From contig NW_023501036.1 of assembly GCF_014066305.1 (NCBI RefSeq), forward strand, positions 693,501 to 757,500: DNA of 64,000 bases, written 5' to 3'. A program made the translations under genes and the position numbers. Below the pieces are notes generated by a model. That model searched no databases and was not told where the DNA came from. It saw only the letters and a list, made by a program, of their open reading frames with translations. This DNA comes from Letharia columbiana (lineage: Eukaryota > Ascomycota > Lecanoromycetes > Lecanorales > Parmeliaceae). This document shows positions 31,534-44,620 of this stretch, one piece after another (within the stretch, counting starts at the first letter, position 1; every line of letters begins with the position of its first letter).

Positions 31534-33738
31534 ATGTTTACTTCTACCAACACCCCACAAAACGTTATCCTGACAGTGCAGACAGCGTCGGAAATCCAAA
31601 CGAAGAAGAAGTATCCCGTGTTGAAGACTCATCTAGAAGAGATTCAGTCTCATGCCCAGCAACATGGCTTAACGACCGCAACCCTAAAGCGACTTCTTGA
31701 AGTGCTGACATCCCCCAATGCCCTCGACCATACGACTCAAAAGGCATTATTCAAGATCTTGTATCCTGCTGGCCAGGTTCCTTCTCATTTAATATGTATG
31801 GTTGTGAATGCTTTGGGCTATGGCAGTCGAAAAGCTTCGGTGTCCAACCAGCAACTGCTGCTGAAATGGATGAATGTGATTCACGATGTTCTAGAAGACA
31901 ATTCGATATTGTCTAGCCTCTACAGCGTTTTCTTCAATCTCCTGGACATGAATAGTCTACGCGCGGATCTATGCCCTCTCCTTGCTCAAATTACCAGGAG
32001 GAAACATGTCAGACCATTTCGAGTCCAGATGCTGCAAGATCTCAGCCAGAAGGTTGGTCGAGAGCCTGCTCTTTCGAAGATCATGCAGATCTATGATACC
32101 TATGCTCCAGGTATGTTAGATGTCAAGAAATCAACCGGTCGAGTTCCAGAGTTCTCACATCCCGATCCCGAATGGGCCAATCAGCTCCAAAGGATCCTGG
32201 AGAAAGCAGATCACCTGTCTGCGGATCCCCTTCATCAACGAGAGGCGACCCCATCTTTTCGCCGAGGACCCAAGAGACTACGATTATCAGCCTCAGTAGA
32301 GGGATCCTACAGTCTCGACCGAATCGACAATGCAGAAGATCTGGTCAACAACGTGGAGAAAGTCAGGATCACAGGGCTAGCAACCTCAGACCTAGACGAC
32401 CCAGTACTGCAAATCTACGTGACGCTTGGCTCTGAGGATAGTCACACAGAGGACGTCAATGAATGCCTCTCCAAAGCCTTCATGCAGCAACACGAGAGCT
32501 TAACGAGTGGTCGAGATGCGAAGAAGCCGCTAGTGGAGGTCCTGGACGAGGCTTTAGCATACACACAATACACCAAAGTAGGTATCAAAATTCCCGGGAG
32601 CTTAAAGTGAGCAGGGGTTGGAGACTGACACTGAGATTCTAGACGTTACCCAAACCCGTGATGACCTTCCTAGAAAAGTACCTACCAGAATGGCTACCAC
32701 CGCAACACCAAGGAATAATCTTAGATCTCTTATCCCACATCCCCCTCAAAACATTCTCCGGTACGCCCCTCTCCCTTGACACCACATATTTACTCATCAA
32801 GCCAAGCCCTCCAAACCACCCTCCTCAACCCCCTGGAAACCGCTCTCCTCAGCGCCCCAACCATCACCAACCCCCTCCCCACCCTGCTGACCTTCTACAC
32901 CACGCTCCTCACGAAGTGGACCGCCCCTCTTCTCTCCTCGCCATCCGCACCAACACCCAGCCAAGTAGCCATCCTCCTCGGGCTAGCCAAGCACACGAAT
33001 TTGCTAACGCAAACCCTCCTCACAACATCACCCACCGCATCCACCATCTCCCTAATACTAACGCACCTGTCGTCCCTCCCGCTTCTGGTCGCACCACCCC
33101 TGTCGATCCCCCTGCCACCACCACCGCCATTAACAACGTATCTGATCATCTTCACAGCACCATCACTCTCAACCCTATCACGGCTCTGCTCGCTGCTCAC
33201 CAGCTGGAAAGTGGCTTTCGAGAGCAACGCCAGTACAGCCCGGGATCAAGGGCAAATCGAATCGCTAAATGCAGCATTGATGGACACGTGCAACCTGCTC
33301 TTCCGCTCTCGGGCTTTCAATGCCGCGGATGGACATGCGTTGGGTTGCCTCATCCCACCGCCTGTGGTGACTAGTCTCTCGACCTATACGAGCGGATTGG
33401 ATCCGCCGCAACCGCTCACGAGTCTCTTTTCACTGAGCCACAACCCAAATGTGTCGGCCTTGAGTATTACCGCTTTTCGCGAGGTAGAGGATTCTGCTGA
33501 GGACAAGCAGCCGGGGAGTGTAGCTGTGAGACATGCTGGACCGATCACGACGAAAAGTCTGGCGCAGTTGGGAAGGGAAGGCGGTGTGAAGATGGGGTGG
33601 AAGGAGTACAGAGTACTCGTGCTGAGATGGTTGGAGGGTGTTGGGGTCAGTGGAATTGCAGACTTTGGGGCAGCGACTATGCCCGGCATGAAAGGTGGGC
33701 AGGATGCGGTAGCTAGAGCGAAAGCAGGAGTGGCATGA
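31534..33738 (+). CDS. mis6: Inner kinetochore protein CENP-I (Mis6/Ctf3)
   Basis: Exons are 31534-32577, 32643-32760 and 32807-33738, giving 697 residues. Introns are 65 bp (GTAGGT...TCTAG) and 46 bp (GTACGC...CCAAG). CENP-I is a HEAT-like helical member of the constitutive centromere network, loaded on CENP-A chromatin and needed for CENP-A deposition in fission yeast. The most conserved block is present: FKILYPAGQVPSHLICMVVNALGYG, LLLKWMNVIHDVLED, YSVFFNLLDMNSLRADLCPLLAQITRRKHVRPFR. Further on are KTLPKPVMTFLEKYLPEW and LLNPLETALL. I chose the ATG at 31534; the frame is open further upstream with no ATG. The second intron is short, but only this pair joins the conserved frames. The middle part is Pro/Thr-rich and GC-rich. 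Confidence 0.9.
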
Positions 33739-34033
33739 ATTGAACAATTTTTGTCTTCTCCTTTTCGCCAAGCAATCTAATGAAAACGTGCAAGCATATT
33801 GGCCTAGTTGCTACAACGTTCGCCCTCGAAGTCTAAGAAAATTGCCACCACTTCCTCCATGCCCCTTATCCACGATCTGCTCGTGATAGCATCTAATGCT
33901 CGTGGTAACATAATCTTATCTCTGGCTTGCAGGACAGTAACACGCTCTCAATACATTCATTTCAATCTTGCAATTGCTAATTATCGTAAGCATTGCTGTC
34001 ATTTGTACGAAAGATGGCAAACACTAGCGTACC
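33739..34033. other. Convergent 3' region of mis6 and actin genes
   Basis: No gene seen. It must hold both 3' untranslated regions and terminators. Confidence 0.4.
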
Positions 34034-35614
<1,581 letters not shown>

Positions 35615-36685
35615 GACGGCGGACTGGAGTGAAATATGATAGCTTTAAAGAGCGGAATGCGATTTGTCAGAAGCTTGCAGTGTGTGTTGCAAGGAAGTTA
35701 GGAGAGGTGGTCTTGAGAGAAGCTTAAAGAGGAAGCTGTCGGTCGTAATAAGTGTTGACAGCGGAGGCAGGAAGGAGCAACCGTTGATGTTGGGCCTTCT
35801 GTGGGACGGAGTGCCAAGCGACGCTACTAAAAATTTTAGTCGATGTTTTGCCGCTCGTTGCCTTTTTTCTCTAAATTTATGGGCTGCGCTTGGGAGGTCC
35901 TTGGGATTCGTCGCACTCAATCCTACGTTCATCACTCGGGCTGTGGGCAGCGTAATCTGTCTACGCAAGCTCGAGATATGTTTACAAGGCAGCACAATAC
36001 CGTCTGTACTGTCCTCACTGCACGATGGTACTATTACGCGCGTACAATCTGGGAGGAATGACTTCTATTATGGCTGCCTTGAACAATTCACGATTTGAGT
36101 GTGGAAGGCAGCTGCTTTCTGTCAAAGAGCTAGGTACCTGATGCAAGGGCGAGCACACCCCAAATTCAGACTCTTTCAGCCGAGCTTGAAATGTCGTCCG
36201 CTGCCTCTTCCGCCAACAAAAATAGATGGCGGGGTGGAATGTCGCTAATCTTCAGCCGCAGGGGCGGGGAAGCGACGATAATGAATCTCCAGTGATGTGA
36301 TAATAACATGACATGATTCTTCGAGAACAATTTCCAACGGGTTTGATGAGATCTTGCGGGGATACGAGAGGTTGAACGTTGGCCGTGGAAAATGCTCGAA
36401 GTTGAAAGAAGTTTCCAGTGCATGCGCGAACCATCGTCAAAAGTCCACCAGCGGAACGTCATCGGGCTAAGGTGACCACAACAAGAACAACAGCGACCGA
36501 TAATAAAAACGAGAGAAGCTCGAGATTGACATCTGATACGCATAACTTAATCCTCTTACACTCGTCTCGCCGTCTTTTCTATTGTCTAAAGTCACAACCA
36601 GAGCCTTAAAATTGTACATTGCTACATTTCACGCAACATAAGACATTAGCACCTGCCTTCATTCTTGCTCCTTTTACACTCGATC
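35615..36685. other. Divergent intergenic region, actin and FES1
   Basis: Upstream regions of two divergent genes. No extra gene is supported; frames at 35645-36098 and 36166-36609 lack features. Pyrimidine-rich stretches near the actin start are probably leader sequence. Confidence 0.45.
36320..36415 (+). promoter_or_regulatory. Possible heat-shock elements upstream of FES1
   Basis: Two Hsf1-type half-site pairs are present: TTCGAGAA (36320-36327) and GAAGTTTC (36408-36415, inside GAAAGAAGTTTCC). They lie about 270-370 bp before the FES1 ATG. Yeast FES1 is an Hsf1 target, so the sites are plausible, but two-unit matches occur often by chance. Confidence 0.3.
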
Positions 36686-37339
36686 ATGGATCCAGGCATG
36701 AACCAGCTCTTAAAATGGAGTATCGAAAACTCCGAAAACCCTTCCGCCGACCCAACCTCCACCACCGACCCCAAAGCCGAGCGCCCCTCCGGCCGCCCCA
36801 TCAACGCCGAAGCCCTCAATTCCCTCTTCGGAGGCCCATCCGATGCCGACTTAATGAAAGAGTCCATTGCCACTATACTATCACCACAGATCACGCTCGA
36901 AAATAAGTTAATCGCCTTCGACAACTTCGAGCAACTGATCGAAAACCTCGATAATGCGAACAATATGGAAGTTCTGGGTCTGTGGGCGCCACTGGTACAG
37001 CTGTTGAAGAGCGACGAAGCAGATTTGAGGAAATACGCGGCATGGTGTGTGGGCACCGCCGTGCAAAACAATGTCAAAGCTCAGGAGAGACTCTTGGCCG
37101 TGGATGCCATACCAGTCCTTACCCATCTCTCGATCGAAGACTCCAATGAGCCTGTGAGAAGAAAGACCATCTATGCGTTGTCGAGCGAGATAAGAAACTT
37201 CCAGCCAGGTCTTGATGCAGCGTTGAAGACGTTGCCCAAGGGGATCGCGCCTGAAGGTGCGATCGATGCTGGGGATATGGAGGCTGTGGATCGAGTCATT
37301 GGGCAGCTGAGGGAGGATTCGGCGCGGAAGGCTGCTTGA
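36686..37339 (+). CDS. FES1: Hsp70 nucleotide exchange factor Fes1
   Basis: A single exon encodes 217 residues. Fes1 is the cytosolic HspBP1-type exchange factor that releases ADP from Hsp70 (Ssa1) and helps send misfolded proteins for degradation. The N-terminus MNQLLKWSIENSE is the family signature and is followed by a low-complexity Pro/Ser/Thr segment (the substrate-mimicking release region in yeast). The armadillo-like core then reads DADLMKESIATILSPQITLENKLIAFDNFEQLIENLDNANNMEVLGLW, VQLLKSDEADLRKYAAWCVGTAVQNN, and VPVLTHLSIED-like with VRRKTIYALSSEIRN. Length matches ascomycete Fes1. The ATG at 36686 gives MDPGMNQLL; an inner ATG four codons later is possible. Confidence 0.95.
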   Translation: MDPGMNQLLKWSIENSENPSADPTSTTDPKAERPSGRPINAEALNSLFGGPSDADLMKESIATILSPQITLENKLIAFDNFEQLIENLDNANNMEVLGLWAPLVQLLKSDEADLRKYAAWCVGTAVQNNVKAQERLLAVDAIPVLTHLSIEDSNEPVRRKTIYALSSEIRNFQPGLDAALKTLPKGIAPEGAIDAGDMEAVDRVIGQLREDSARKAA

Positions 37340-37643
37340 AGTAAGGACGGCATTTATCGAGATGGGATGGGGGAGACGACATTATACCAATAGACAAATG
37401 ACACTTTCAACTGAGAAGGCTGTTTTCAATGTGCACCTAGAACTCAAATCGTACCAAGATGCACTTCGATTGCTGACCACCCGTGTCCGCGTATATACAT
37501 AGGTGCAAATTCACTTCGCTTGCCAGAAGACATATGGTACCTATGCGCGATGCTGGGATCCAGTCCCCATGCGAAACGCCTCAAAATTCTCCATGTCATT
37601 TCTCGCAACCCATATCGTAACAGACATTTCTCCATTAGTATAT

Positions 37644-38505
37644 TCACCGTACTTCCGGCGCTGCAGCTGCGGCAATCTCATTATTGATCGGCGCGGCTCC
37701 CGTGTCAGCTGGCGGTCTCTCGAACAAGTTCCTCCAGAATCGCGGCGCATCGAGGGGCCGTTGGCCGCCATGTAAGGACGGATAGACGTCACTGAAGAAG
37801 TACCAAACTAGGAAGGGAGAGTCAGTAAATTTGTTTCTCGTGCCCACTTCACGCAGCGGGTACTCACTGTGCCCAACAATAACCCCACAGATCTCATCCT
37901 TCGGCACAGTCCCATGCAATACCAAGCTGAATGCCATTAAGACCCATGGCAGATACGGCGCCGTGAACACCAGCAACCCTAGAAAGCTCAATCTCGTCTC
38001 CGGATTCCTTCTACTCCATATGTACACCAAAGAACTCGATAAGGCGGATCCTAGGAAAGGTATGCTAAGCATAGGAGAAAGGGCTAGCAGGAGCGTGGTG
38101 GCGTAGACGAGCAGCCATGAAAATTGAGCGGGAGAGCGACCTGATGACTCTTCGAGGAGGCGGGAGTAGCGCTGAAGGAAGAAGACGTGGAAGAGGAGGT
38201 CGAGCGAGAGGGGGCCGAAGTAGAGGAAGGTCGTTATTAGTCGCCAGTACTTTGGATATAGTCAGCTTCCTGTGCCTAGCATATGCCACCAAGGGTCCTA
38301 CCTGGTTCTTCACAAATACAGCCCTGAAGCTGTAAAAGAGTTGGAATGGCGTAATGACATGACACTGAACGAGCACTGATGTGATTATTGTAGCTGTAGT
38401 CCAGTACCGCGTACAGGCCGGCATCTCATAGAACCATTGCTCCAACGGGAATTGTCCTATCGCTCCTCCTCCCCCGCCCCCACCGAGCATGTTATCCATG
38501 TCCAT
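37644..38505 (-). CDS. Derlin (Der1-like) ER membrane protein
   Basis: Exons are complement(38302-38505), (37868-38249) and (37644-37807), giving 249 residues. Introns are 52 bp and 60 bp, both GT...AG. Derlins are rhomboid pseudoproteases that move misfolded proteins across the ER membrane for ERAD with Hrd1 and Cdc48. Visible marks are the N-terminal LEQWFYEMPACTRYWTTAT, VQCHVITPFQLFYSFRAVF, WRLITTFLYFGPLSLDLLFHVFFLQRY with the GPL motif, further membrane helices, a GHIWYFFSDVYP loop (a hallmark of the family) and a PxFWRNLF tail. The N-terminus has an unusual run of seven glycines. The C-terminus is short and lacks an obvious SHP box. Fungi have two paralogues (Der1 and Dfm1) and I cannot say which this is. 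Confidence 0.93.
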
Positions 38506-39153
38506 GATTGTGGCCTTGTAAAGAGGCTGGAGGTATGGCTATAGACGGAGAGGGATTTATCTAGAAAGTGATGAATCTGCGAGTCAAAAGAATCTCATTA
38601 TGATTACTGCAGTACGTAAGAAAGATACTAGTCAAGTCTGGACAAAGAATTATTGTACAACAGCAAGGTGGCATCAAGTGTATCAGCTTGCCGTTGTTGG
38701 CTTTCGAGCCTCGGAACATAAAGGCCTGAACCCGGGATTCAGCCGAAGACAGCCGCGCTATCTCCATAACAGCTAGCGTGGTATGCAGATCAATTTTAGT
38801 GTCAACAACGCCAACGCCAACGCCAGGATCTCGCGATAAACACGATGGCTGGTGAGGCTGGTAACTGAATCCCACAGCACTTACTCCCTCCTCCCATCTC
38901 TTACTCGAACTTTCCGCTGCCATCTCGCTATGAGTCAACTGCATTGCTGACCAAAAGCCTCTCGAGTAACATCAGCGCGTAAAGCGACAGCATCTCGCAA
39001 GTACTTGTGCCACGAACAGGGACGGCATCGAGCGCGCGAGCTTCAACTTTACTCGAGCACCGGCGCATCGCGACTTCATCAGCCGGCTACCTATAACCTG
39101 CTAGGCTCATAAAAGCTTGATCAGATCTCATACCTCGAAAGACTTCAGGCGCA
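38506..39153. other. Divergent intergenic region, Derlin and CENP-A
   Basis: Shared upstream region. A minus-strand 127-codon frame (38561-38944) has no recognisable domain and is not called. Confidence 0.4.
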
Positions 39154-39796
39154 ATGGCCGGCCAAAAGCAACAGACTGCCAAACGCACCACGGGCGCCGT
39201 TCCCCTCGGCCTCAAGAAGAAAGGAGGGCGCCCCTCCATAGGCGGGAAGACTTCGCGAAAGACGACAGGGACTCCAAAAGCCTCCAGGCGAAAGAGCGGA
39301 GCAGCGCAAGGTTGGTGCCTCCCACCCAAAATTAAAACGGAAATCCACCATCCTTCTGCAGCAGGCTGGATCTCCTCACAAATGCGCTGACATGTCCTTT
39401 TATAGACGAAGATGCCACCCGTAAGGCTCGCCGCTACAAACCCGGCACGGTCGCTCTCCGAGAAATCCGTCGCTACCAGCGCTCAACCGACCTACTGCTT
39501 CTGAAACTTCCTTTCTCCCGCCTCGTAAGTTTCAGTCACCATTGCCCAACGTAACCTTCCCAGTAACGCAGATCTAGGTTCGCGAAATCGGTCTCTCCCT
39601 CCTACCCGTCGACGGCGACTCCCTGCGCTGGCAAAGCCAAGCCATACAAGCGCTCCAAGAAGCCGCTGAAGCATTCATGGTACACCTATTCGAAGACACC
39701 AACCTGTGCGCCATCCATGCCAAACGGGTCACGATAATGCAGAAGGATGTCCAGCTGGCTAGACGGATTAGGGGCGCGTGGGGTGGTCTCGGATAG
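39154..39796 (+). CDS. CENPA: Centromeric histone H3 variant CENP-A (CenH3)
   Basis: Exons are 39154-39310, 39406-39524 and 39578-39796, giving 164 residues. Introns are 95 and 53 bp. The N-terminal tail is divergent and basic ([31 protein letters not shown]). The histone fold follows: [89 protein letters not shown]. Features that separate it from canonical H3 are an unconserved tail, [11 protein letters not shown] instead of STELLIRKLPF, an altered loop 1 ([11 protein letters not shown], with the CATD tryptophan), and a short C-terminal GAWGGLG in place of GERA. It replaces H3 in centromeric nucleosomes. Its reader CENP-I is encoded about 5.4 kb upstream. Confidence 0.96.
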
Positions 39797-40376
39797 TTGG
39801 GTGCGGAAAAAGTGGTGGGTTTAAGGTATCGAGGAAAGGGATGCCTGAACCTAGGAGGGGTGGCTTTTTTCCCGTACTATTTGTACGTGGAGAGGAGGGA
39901 AGCGAAAAGGCGTTGATTGCTGTTCTAGTTTCCGACAAAATAGGGATACTGCTTTCTGTCGCTGGAGGATGTGTAGCCTATCTCTGCTGCTAAAGCAACC
40001 GTGGGTTGCTTTCAAGCTTTCAAGGGTCATGTATACCAGGCAGCTGCTAGTACTTATCAGGTTCAGGGAGGAATGTAATGCAATAGCTCAAGAGTTGACT
40101 CACCCAGGAGCTGTTGATGTTCGGATTGCACATATGAGGAGTACATCTATGTAGCCCATCGAGACCGAAAGAAAAAGCCCCTAGAGCCAGATATGTCGCT
40201 GGGTCAAAGAGCCACCCATGCAAATTTCTCCATAGTATTCTCGGAGAACGCATGTCCAGCTCCCATATCTAGGGCCGAAATTTCTACCCAGCGAACACCA
40301 CACAGCACACGTAGCCACCCACATGCTCGCTGCTTCAATCACAACAAGGTCTGTTTCAACCATGACAAGCAAACGT
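39797..40376. other. Convergent 3' region of CENP-A and SCC4 genes
   Basis: Only short frames without features. It contains the 3' ends of the two flanking genes. Confidence 0.4.
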
Positions 40377-42746
40377 TCACCCCTTCACTTTCATAGTAAC
40401 TTCATAATTCTCTCCCTCTTCCTGCATGGGAACATCATGCCCGTCAAAACGTCCATTCATCGCTTCCTGCAATGCCTGTGGCAGATTAGCCGAAGTTTTT
40501 AACCCACTCTGCTTCGCCCTCTCCGCCTCCTCGTTTCTCCCCGCCACCTCAAGCGTATCACCCAACAGGCCCGCGCTAACACTCATCCACAGGACATTCA
40601 TACATTGCTGAGCTAGATTCTGGCTGGCTCGAGCGCTCCTCTCCGCCTGCTCGCCCACAACGCCACGGAAGAATTTCCAGGACATAAAATTGAGGACCAT
40701 GCACATAAGATGTTTATTGTCAGTTTGCTTAGAGGCTTGAAGGGCGGATTGGAGATACTGCTTTGTGAGGAGAATGGTGTCCGATGAGGTGGTAGCGGCG
40801 ACGAGATGGTAGGCAGAACAAATCTGGTGGTTTCGGTTCTGCAGACAGAGGAGTTCGAGGTTTGATACGAGCGAAGGGACAAGATGGTTTTGGGAGTGAG
40901 AAGGCGAGCGGATGATTAATATCGTGTTGAGAGTAGAGAGGATGGAGATGTCCAAGGATATTTGGGAGCGTGACCGTTGCTCAGGAGGTGCTGGAAGAGA
41001 TAGAATGGAGCTTTGGTACAGCGAGAGGGCTTCCGCAAGGTTGCCAATTCCTTGGTAGATGACCGCTTCAAGATATACTGTGAGTAGAAGTAGGGGCTCT
41101 GGAGTATTGACCATCGATCCGACGCTGGCCTCGATCTTAGCCTGCTGCTCTTTGGCCGCCGACCACGACGTCCTAGCACATAGCGTGAATGCGAGATAGA
41201 GTCGCATGTAGCAAGTCATGTGTTCCCGCCAAGTTTGCTGAGAGGACGCGAGCGCGATAGACTTGGGTACTTTGCTATGTTCTCGTTGCGTCCCTTCACA
41301 GATATCAGGAGGATTGAAAGATCGACTTGTCATCATTGACTCACACTCTAGTCTTTTGATACCCTCCTCGAGCATATGCTCCGACTTCTGACCATCCACT
41401 GTATTGCGGTTGGCCATGGAGGCACCGCCGAGGAGGTACCCAACATTGTAAATATCTTCTTTTGGCATCCAATTGAACATCAAGACGATCGAATCGTTGT
41501 TTCTTCTCCGAACAACACCAGATTGGCTCTTACACGACGGCATTCTCGTGGCTGGTATGGGGATAGCAAATGATCCGTCATCAGTCCACAATCGACTTGA
41601 ATCCACGGTCTTTAGTGCATTCTGCATGATCTGCATTTTTGATACTGCTTGATGAGGTTCGAATTGTTGCAGTTGGCAGCATAGATCTACAAAAGATATT
41701 AAGACTGTCAACTGATGTAGCTCTCCTGTTGCAGGATCCAGCTGTAGACTTCTTACGCCAGCCAACGCTCGCTGCGCTTCCTCGATATACTCAGCATTAC
41801 TAGATATCTTTAGGCAGGTCAAGGCCTCGAGAGTGGTGGCGACAGCGAGGATGACCTTGTCCCCATAGTCACTGGAAATAGATATGATACTTTTCAGCAG
41901 GTTGAGGGCTGCGATCAGATCCTGATGAGATGAAAGCTCAAGATGCATCGAGACCTTGAGAAACCGGAAGGCGTAGACCCATGCGATATGTTGATAAGCC
42001 TCGGCATCTTTCAAGATTCCGTCGAGAAATTTGAAAGCAGCCCGAGGGGTCTTTGAGAACAGGATCCGAGCAAGCAGATGCTGCATGTTGTATTTGAGAT
42101 CAAAGAAACGATGGCGATCGCAAAGTACAATTCCTTTGCCTAGAGCTTCATCCGCTTCTATGGTGTTCTCCGTCTCCTCGAAAAGGATGGTGGCATACCG
42201 CAGTCTCACTATGGCTTCTCTCTCGGGCTGCATTTTGAAATGCTTCAAGACAACCTCGAGACATCCTAACCCGGTTGCCATCATCTTGTAGTAGGAATGC
42301 GTTTCAGTTTCTCTGCGGACTATGTCTGCCATCGAGCCATAGCCATGCGCTGCAGCGAAGTACTCCTCAGCTAGAGAAAGCAAGAGCAGCTGATAATCGA
42401 GCGGAGTGTGATATGGAGGCGGCGGCGGCATAGTTTGACTGCCGGTATACCCATTGCTGGCATAGACTGCAAGCTGATGGGTCGAGTCTGAAGGTGCCGG
42501 GATCGCTACGGCATAAGCTCGCTGCTGTGTCTGCAATTGAGGGATCGGTTGCCTGTGCTGAAGTGCGCCGCCAGAGGGCGCGATGGTGCTATTCGCTTGG
42601 CATGCGTTCGCGTGGTAAAGACCGTACGTATCCGATGTCGGCCTGGAGGACTGTTGAAGAGGGTACTGGGCTTCATACTGTGGGTTGGAGAGTAATTGCC
42701 GTATAGCTGCTTGTCTGTTATATGGATCCTGGGGCTGATATGCCAT
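40377..42746 (-). CDS. SCC4: Cohesin loader subunit Scc4/MAU2
   Basis: A single exon of 789 codons. Scc4 (MAU2, Ssl3) binds Scc2 and loads cohesin on chromosomes. The N-terminus is disordered and Gln/Pro-rich (MAYQPQDPYNRQAA...). The TPR-like superhelix of the cohesin-loading family (PF10345) follows: DYQLLLLSLAEEYFAAAHGYG, ATGLGCLEVVLKHFKMQPEREAIVRLRYATILFEETENTIEADEALGKGI, YNMQHLLARILF, HIAWVYAFRFLKVSMHLE. Later repeats run to FFRGVVGEQAERSARASQNLAQQCMNVLWMSVSAGLLGDTLEV. I chose ATG 42746 because it gives the usual MAYQP-type start; the frame is open about 18 codons further upstream but begins there with GTG. Length agrees with ascomycete Scc4. Confidence 0.93.
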   Translation of the reverse strand: MAYQPQDPYNRQAAIRQLLSNPQYEAQYPLQQSSRPTSDTYGLYHANACQANSTIAPSGGALQHRQPIPQLQTQQRAYAVAIPAPSDSTHQLAVYASNGYTGSQTMPPPPPYHTPLDYQLLLLSLAEEYFAAAHGYGSMADIVRRETETHSYYKMMATGLGCLEVVLKHFKMQPEREAIVRLRYATILFEETENTIEADEALGKGIVLCDRHRFFDLKYNMQHLLARILFSKTPRAAFKFLDGILKDAEAYQHIAWVYAFRFLKVSMHLELSSHQDLIAALNLLKSIISISSDYGDKVILAVATTLEALTCLKISSNAEYIEEAQRALAGVRSLQLDPATGELHQLTVLISFVDLCCQLQQFEPHQAVSKMQIMQNALKTVDSSRLWTDDGSFAIPIPATRMPSCKSQSGVVRRRNNDSIVLMFNWMPKEDIYNVGYLLGGASMANRNTVDGQKSEHMLEEGIKRLECESMMTSRSFNPPDICEGTQREHSKVPKSIALASSQQTWREHMTCYMRLYLAFTLCARTSWSAAKEQQAKIEASVGSMVNTPEPLLLLTVYLEAVIYQGIGNLAEALSLYQSSILSLPAPPEQRSRSQISLDISILSTLNTILIIRSPSHSQNHLVPSLVSNLELLCLQNRNHQICSAYHLVAATTSSDTILLTKQYLQSALQASKQTDNKHLMCMVLNFMSWKFFRGVVGEQAERSARASQNLAQQCMNVLWMSVSAGLLGDTLEVAGRNEEAERAKQSGLKTSANLPQALQEAMNGRFDGHDVPMQEEGENYEVTMKVKG

Positions 42747-43023
42747 GATTTTTGCTGTATCTTCCTGTTCAAGTGACGGCGATTTCCCACACTCCTCCAC
42801 CGTATCCTATACATCCCAATGCGCCCCCGTGCTCATTCACACTGTTTGATTGCATTGATCTTCTGACTTTACTGTGACATCTGGTGTATTCTTGCGGCAA
42901 CCGGCGCTAAACGCGCCTGATCTGCCGAGGCTCCGCGATATTCTAGGTAATTGAGATCCGAAGTGACTTCGATATACATTTTCCAAGCCAGGTACCAGGC
43001 AGCTAACCCAATTTCTAGCAACA

Positions 43024-44592
43024 ATGGACTTCTGGCGTCTGTTTGGCTATGCCAAAACCTCCTTCTACCACCACGACTCCCCACTTTCCCTCCCTACGAA
43101 GAATACAAAGACAGGGGAGCAACCTACGAACCTCCTCGATCTCTGCAAACATGTGACTCCAATCTGTCGCCTCAATCCGCTGCTCTTTAACGGCCACCTC
43201 CAGACTTTCTGGACAGCAGTTAAAAGCCAGGATATCCCTATATACTACAAACGGCGCCTGTTTTCCGCCGAAGAGCCCCAATTCGCAGGGACCTTTGCTG
43301 TCGATTTCGCCGTAAACCCGTATGAGGGTACTGATGAAAGCCTGCCGCCTCGGACCACATACTACAACGATGGAGAGTTTGAAGAGATCGGATCGATGGA
43401 TACCAAGCCAATGCTGGTTACTTTGCATGGCCTGAGCGGCGGTTCTCACGAAATATACTTGAGGCATGTGCTGAGACCTATTGTTGATGCGGGATGGGAA
43501 GCTTGCGTGGTAAATTCAAGGGGCTGTGCGAAGAGCAAGATTACTACTGGAGTACTCTATAATGCTAGAGCGACGTGGGACGTGCGGCAAGTCGTCAAAT
43601 GGTTGAGGAGGACTTTTCCAAACAGGCCATTGTTTGGGATTGGGTATTCTTTGGGTGCAAATATCTTGGTCAATGTACGTATGGTAGATAGGGTCCAATT
43701 GATGGTGCCGGTTCTGATGGAGATTGTATTGCGTAGTACCTGGGTGAGGAAGGCGAGAGCTGTATGCTCAACGCTGCTGTAATATGCTCAAATCCATGGA
43801 ATCTAGAGGCTGGGAATCTCGCGCTCCAACGGACATGGCTTGGTTCCGAAGTCTATTCGAAGACGATGGGAACCAGCATGAAAAAGCTTTTTGAAGAGTT
43901 AGACCTGTCAGGATTTTTGTTTTTACCCCTATTGGCTAATGAACGAAATAGTCACGTCGATGCCATATCAAAGAATCCCCGCGTTGACATCGAGAAGGTC
44001 CGGAATATAACGTACCTGTACGAGTTTGACAGGTACGGATTTCTGTCTGAACGAATATTGCGGGGCTAAGCCTATCACAGAGAACTTCAAGGCCCGACTT
44101 GGGGCTATCCTACCGAAGGAGCATACTATCGTGATGCATCCTCCTGTGACTCGCTGATGGCCGTGAGGATACCTCTTTTCGCAATCCACGCAGAGGATGA
44201 CCCAGTATGCCTTGCAGCACAAATGCTCCCGGGGCCACACTAATAAGCCACAGATAGCCGTAAAGGAAGCAATCCCGTTCCGCGAATTCCAGCAGAGTCC
44301 TTTCGGAGTGTTGTGCACTACTTCGCTTGGTGGGCATCTTAGCTGGTTCGAAAATGGTGGTGGGAGATGGTTCGCTAAGCCTGTAAGCTGACTCCTTTGG
44401 CGCCAGGGGAGTTGCCGTTGACTTCGGTACCAGGCGAGCCAATTTCTCATACAATTTTTCGAAAACATCGATCTGGACAAGCTTGAGAAGAAGCCTGGAG
44501 AGAAGGCCGGGAACGGTATCGGTCTAGGTGGTAAAGCTCTTGCTTCGTTCAATCCAATGCGTCGAAAGCTCCAGATAGATGTAGAGCCATAA
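43024..44592 (+). CDS. Alpha/beta hydrolase, EEB1/EHT1/YheT type
   Basis: Exons are 43024-43674, 43737-43897, 43952-44032, 44081-44204, 44254-44382 and 44434-44592, giving 434 residues. The five introns are 48-62 bp. The family (yeast Eeb1, Eht1, YMR210W) comprises medium-chain acyl esterases and acyltransferases. The signature NPLLFNGHLQTFW is near residue 51, followed by LVTLHGLSGGSHEIYLRHVL with the oxyanion turn and VVNSRGCAKS. The nucleophile elbow is GYSLGAN (catalytic Ser), the acid lies in FAIHAEDDP, and the histidine in TSLGGHLSWFE. The exon pieces join exactly at conserved positions. The stop is only 28 bp from the stop of the convergent LOC1 gene, so their 3' untranslated regions must overlap. 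Confidence 0.93.
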
Positions 44593-44620
44593 AGTAATGT
44601 GGAATCTCAAGAGATGACCT

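Noticed and set aside
38561..38944. Minus-strand 127-codon frame between Derlin and CENP-A
   Set aside because: Has an ATG but no domain, and it sits in the divergent promoter region. Expression data would be needed.
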